Positions 8,195 through 10,036 of a stretch of DNA of 10,036 nt are shown here, piece by piece. The notes under the pieces were generated by a model, which was not told the DNA's origin, made no database searches, and worked only from the letters and a program-made list of their open reading frames with translations. The stretch lies in contig PMMV01000104.1 in assembly GCA_003162115.1 (NCBI GenBank), forward strand, positions 2,680 through 12,715, in the 5' to 3' direction. The DNA comes from Methanobacterium sp. (lineage in GTDB: Archaea > Methanobacteriota > Methanobacteria > Methanobacteriales > Methanobacteriaceae). The first letter of the stretch is position 1. Every line of letters starts with the position of its first letter. A program made the position numbers and the translations under genes.

Positions 8195-8566
8195 TTATAC
8201 ACATTCACGGGTGAAATCCATTTCATCACCAATTTCAAGTTTGTAGTTGTTAATTGAACCTTCTTCCAATTCTAAAACGTATTTTGCGGGAGATTTAGGA
8301 GTGTAAGTTTTCCAAGGTCTTATGGAAACCATGTCAACAACCTTCTTATCATCATCAAGAAAGACGATGTCAAGTGGAAATCTCATGAAGAACATGTGAA
8401 TTGCTGAACCTTGTCTGCTCCTGCTACTTGGAAGTTTCAGTATCATACCATTTTCAGGATCCTTCCTCAACATCAAACCCTTGAACCTTGACATGAAGCT
8501 GTCAGCAAAATCGAGTTGACCAAAATTGATTCCCTTGGTTTTGTTTATTAGAACTACATAACTCAT
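8195..8566 (-). CDS. DUF192 family protein (COG1430)
   Basis: This is a 123-residue DUF192 protein, recognised from [13 protein letters not shown] (22-34), then [24 protein letters not shown] (50-73, with the signature [16 protein letters not shown]), [15 protein letters not shown], and [12 protein letters not shown] near the C-terminus. DUF192 proteins are small beta-rich domains of unknown function, found in bacteria and archaea and often exported; this copy has no signal peptide. Its length is typical for a single-domain member. ATG 8566 lies seven bases after AGGTG (8578-8574), giving a confident start. A TATA-like box (TTATAAATA, 8609-8601) would start the transcript near 8580, only a dozen bases upstream. 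It is the first of four same-strand genes, and the small acidic protein gene follows 63 bases on. Confidence 0.9.
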   Translation of the reverse strand: MSYVVLINKTKGINFGQLDFADSFMSRFKGLMLRKDPENGMILKLPSSRSRQGSAIHMFFMRFPLDIVFLDDDKKVVDMVSIRPWKTYTPKSPAKYVLELEEGSINNYKLEIGDEMDFTRECV

Positions 8567-8600
8567 TTATCTACACCTAAACATATTTTAGCGAGTCTAA

Positions 8601-8609
8601 TATTTATAA
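8601..8609 (-). promoter_or_regulatory. Probable DUF192-gene promoter
   Basis: On the minus strand TTATAAATA is centred about 39 bases before the ATG. Usual spacing puts the transcript start near 8580, just ahead of the AGGTG ribosome binding site. Position and spacing both fit; the box itself is common in AT-rich DNA. Confidence 0.4.
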
Positions 8610-8755
8610 TTTAGAAAAATAGAATTATTTGCTTTTTCAACAATTTTTAAAACATATAAAAGATTTATCTAATTATTTAAGACAATAATTCCTAATGATA
8701 TTAATGCCCCAATACTAAATTAAATACACTGCCTAATGACTCATATTCCCCTGTT

Positions 8756-8971
8756 CTAAACTTTAAATGCTTTTTCCATTGCTTTTTGATCATCTACAAA
8801 TACTTTAATAAATATTGTCCAACCTATTTCGTAATGAATTGAAATCTTGACCTTATCTATATAAATAAGAGAATCAGGAATATTGCAAACGATAAAAAAA
8901 AATTTTAGTTTAATATTTATTTCGGAAATTAAATTTTTTTTTAAATAGGAGGGTAAGGAAAGAACAATATT
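8756..8971 (-). pseudogene. Start-less open frame, possible gene remnant
   Basis: On the minus strand 71 sense codons run from a TGA at 8974-8972 to a TAG at 8758-8756 with no ATG, GTG or TTG before codon 63. The last 40 codons look coding: IPDSLIYIDKVK, then a segment containing HYEIGWTIFIKVFVDDQKAM, ending EKAFKV. Base composition there is less AT-rich than its surroundings and G is common at first positions. Upstream the frame enters homopolymer runs (A9 at 8894-8902 and T9 at 8934-8942, plus strand), where an indel could have broken a longer gene. I do not recognise the family. It may be a decayed gene, a frameshifted gene or chance. Confidence 0.25.
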
Positions 8972-9004
8972 TCAATATCAGTTTTTAGGAATATTACTGA
9001 AAAT

Positions 9005-9136
9005 ATGTATGTATCACGAATGGTATCCTGCCCTTATTTTTTTTATGCGCAGAAGTTCTATATGAAGTTGATTATTACTATTTTGAAATATATTGGTTAT
9101 ATGCCTTTTTTAATAATCTTTTATTGGGGTGATTAA
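9005..9136 (+). CDS. Uncertain 43-codon hydrophobic frame
   Basis: Starting MYVSRMVSCPYFFYAQKFYM, this frame encodes a mostly hydrophobic peptide with a likely membrane helix in its second half. Its TAA stop overlaps the GGGGTGAT site of the next small frame, an arrangement often seen between co-transcribed genes. Against it, the nearest ribosome-binding-like sequence (AGGA, 8987-8990) is 14 bases from the ATG, and such frames arise by chance in AT-rich DNA. I list it only because of its link with the following candidate. Confidence 0.15.
   Translation: MYVSRMVSCPYFFYAQKFYMKLIITILKYIGYMPFLIIFYWGD
9086..9093 (+). promoter_or_regulatory. Possible promoter of the small plus-strand unit
   Basis: TGAAATATATTG contains a TATA-like box (AATATATT). 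Usual spacing gives a transcript start near 9115 and a leader of about 30 bases before the ATG at 9145, with the GGTGAT site inside it. Confidence 0.25.
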
Positions 9137-9144
9137 AAAAATAG

Positions 9145-9258
9145 ATGTTTATATGCTCTTTCATTATTAAACTCTTAAATATTATTGTTAAATTATTAAA
9201 ATTTATAATTTCTCATCTATTAAACATACGTTATAGATCAATTACTGATATACTTTAA
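9145..9258 (+). CDS. Candidate small hydrophobic cationic peptide
   Basis: This is a 37-codon frame starting MFICSFIIKLLNIIVKLLKF and ending with the basic segment NIRYRSITDIL. The first 27 residues are Ile/Leu/Phe-rich with lysines at regular intervals, consistent with one amphipathic or membrane helix. GGTGAT (9128-9133) matches the 16S tail well but is 11 bases from the ATG, a long spacing. A TATA-like box lies at 9086-9093 and a T8 tract at 9288-9295, 30 bases after the stop, so promoter, ribosome site, frame and terminator occur in order. No family is recognised. Small hydrophobic peptides of this shape include type I toxin-like proteins, but nothing here shows that role. Chance is a serious alternative in such AT-rich DNA. 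Confidence 0.3.
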   Translation: MFICSFIIKLLNIIVKLLKFIISHLLNIRYRSITDIL

Positions 9259-9280
9259 TTCAAAAATCAGACATGACTTA

Positions 9281-9295
9281 TTTAATGTTTTTTTT
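9281..9295 (+). terminator. T8 tract after the small plus-strand frame
   Basis: Eight T (9288-9295) lie 30 bases beyond the stop of the 37-codon frame, followed by a second run of six T near 9305-9310. They could terminate a plus-strand transcript before it meets the convergent gene ending at 9323. No clear stem precedes them. Confidence 0.3.
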
Positions 9296-9322
9296 CTTAA
9301 AATACTTTTTTAATGATTAAAA

Positions 9323-9583
9323 CTAGAAGGATCTGATAATCTTTTCATAAAAATTCTTTACCTTTTCCAATTCACTGGATGAATTCTTGGATATTCTATT
9401 ACCATTTGAAGTTTTAAACATAGCCTGAGGACATATCCAATGACTGTTAAATATTTCCTTTGACAACTCTTCAGCATCCTTTCTTATCTCTCCTTTATTC
9501 TTATTATTAATTAATATCTTACCATTCTTTCCATTATAATAATAAACACCAGGAGTGTGACCACAACTAATTATTCTTCTCAT
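9323..9583 (-). CDS. Orphan 86-residue protein with Cys/His pairs
   Basis: I do not recognise this protein. It starts MRRIISCGHTPGVYYYNGKN and continues with a basic, glycine-asparagine-rich stretch (GKILINNKNKGEIRK) and then HWICPQAMF. It ends in a lysine-rich helix (SELEKVKNFYEKIIRSF). C7 and H9 in CGH, and H48 and C51 in HWIC, could make a four-ligand zinc site, but this is inference from spacing alone. No signal peptide or membrane segment is visible. ATG 9583 has only a weak ribosome-binding match (GATC, 9592-9589), so the start is moderately uncertain. A TATA-like box on the minus strand (CTATAAAG, 9656-9649) would give a leader of about 40 bases. It stands alone between two long spacers and its base composition is as AT-rich as theirs. 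Its coding nature rests on the ordered protein-like sequence. Confidence 0.55.
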   Translation of the reverse strand: MRRIISCGHTPGVYYYNGKNGKILINNKNKGEIRKDAEELSKEIFNSHWICPQAMFKTSNGNRISKNSSSELEKVKNFYEKIIRSF

Positions 9584-9648
9584 GATATGATCTTCGATTA
9601 GTTAAATAGAAATTTTTAATTCTTTATCCAAATCATGAATTCATTATA

Positions 9649-9656
9649 CTTTATAG
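9649..9656 (-). promoter_or_regulatory. Possible promoter of the orphan 86-residue gene
   Basis: On the minus strand CTATAAAG would start a transcript near 9626, about 40 bases before ATG 9583. The box has a reasonable core, but no distinct purine-rich element precedes it. Confidence 0.3.
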
Positions 9657-9930
9657 ATATTTAATTAAGATATTCATGGAATGTTTAAGTATTATTATTA
9701 GTATCATATAATCTTTTATATGTCCAAAATCATCTGAAATTCCTATCCAACACTACTTAGGAAATTTTATTACTTTCAAGTCTGTTAAATGAGATGATCC
9801 TGACCCTTTAATTCACTAAATAAATGTAAACCAGATTATAAAAATTAAAACATGCAGAAAAGTTTTTTAAGAACTTAACCAGAACATAATCATCTATAGC
9901 TGTTTTAAAAATATTTTTACACTTTCTCAA

Positions 9931-9944
9931 ATGATCATGATCAT
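9931..9944. repeat. Perfect 14-base palindrome ATGATCATGATCAT
   Basis: The sequence reads the same on both strands. Outside it, CTC (9926-9928) and GAG (9945-9947) extend the dyad with a two-base bulge. The core is two overlapping GATCAT units, and a third GATCAT occurs at 9964-9969. It resembles an operator for a dimeric regulator, but no adjacent gene start is visible. Confidence 0.45.
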
Positions 9945-10036
9945 GAGGAAATCTTCACATATGGATCATTTTTTATATCAGTTGTTTCAAATGGCATACA
10001 TTAAACACCATCTAGAGTTATGTTAATCTTTTATCG

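Larger units (their letters stand above)
8567..9322. other. Long AT-rich spacer with small-gene candidates
   Basis: This 756-base spacer holds no protein gene longer than about 70 codons. It contains the DUF192 promoter, the start-less minus-strand frame at 8756-8971, an imperfect 18-base palindrome (8851-8868, CTTATCTATATAAATAAG), and an orphan GGAGGG (8948-8953) with no usable start codon after it. It also contains a possible small plus-strand transcription unit (9086-9295). T8 tracts occur at 9037-9044 and 9288-9295. It is far longer than the other spacers on the minus-strand side. Confidence 0.55.
9584..10036. other. AT-rich spacer to the window end
   Basis: These 453 bases contain no frame with a start, ribosome binding site and reasonable length on either strand; the best are under 30 codons. 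The only clear structure is the perfect palindrome at 9931-9944 and the extra GATCAT after it. The gene served by any control site here may lie beyond the window end. Confidence 0.6.

Noticed and set aside
8851..8868. Near-palindrome CTTATCTATATAAATAAG as an operator
   Set aside because: It has one mismatched pair and is made mostly of A/T; such sequences are common here, and no gene start with a ribosome site lies at a suitable distance.

Overview
The window looks like chromosome of a hydrogenotrophic methanogenic archaeon of the order Methanobacteriales, most likely Methanobacterium or a close relative. It carries a complete HdrA of about the usual 659-residue length, a tetrahydromethanopterin-type archaeal serine hydroxymethyltransferase, and an archaeal iron-sulfur flavoprotein of the dihydromethanopterin reductase type. 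Signals are archaeal: TATA-like boxes, Shine-Dalgarno sites matching GGAGGTGATC, T-tract terminators, and very AT-rich spacers. The genus is inference. I recall, unverified, that radA, hdrA and glyA are also close together in Methanothermobacter.

Plus-strand half (1-6427). The window opens with the 3' end of radA (1-207). A 546-base non-coding stretch follows, then hdrA (754-2730), the electron-bifurcating flavin subunit of heterodisulfide reductase, with a TTG start behind a very strong ribosome binding site. Next come a DUF169 gene (2996-3694), glyA (3816-5084), the iron-sulfur flavoprotein gene (5137-5832) and a small four-repeat HEAT protein (6038-6427). Three of these starts (2996, 5137, 6038) lie downstream of the longest open frame, because a Shine-Dalgarno site sits inside the longer version. 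The hdrA, glyA and flavoprotein genes all serve the methanogen's C1 and redox chemistry.

Minus-strand half (6471-9583). Read in the direction of transcription: an 86-residue orphan with a Cys/His pattern (9583-9323); after a long gap a DUF192 protein (8566-8195); a short acidic protein (8131-7856); a calcineurin-like metallophosphoesterase (7765-6917); and a four-helix membrane protein made of two copies of one helical hairpin (6794-6471). The last four are same-strand neighbours with gaps of 63-122 bases and could be partly co-transcribed.

Long AT-rich spacers lie at 208-753, 8567-9322 and 9584-10036. The middle one is the most interesting. On the plus strand it has a TATA-like box, a GGTGAT ribosome binding site, a 37-codon hydrophobic frame and a T8 tract in order, which could be an unannotated small-protein gene. 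On the minus strand it has a 71-codon coding-looking frame with no start codon, possibly a gene remnant. Other unexplained structure includes dyad sites at 720-734, 5842-5875, 5954-5991 and 9931-9944. I see no CRISPR array, transposase, tRNA or rRNA, and no clear new multigene defence or metabolic system.
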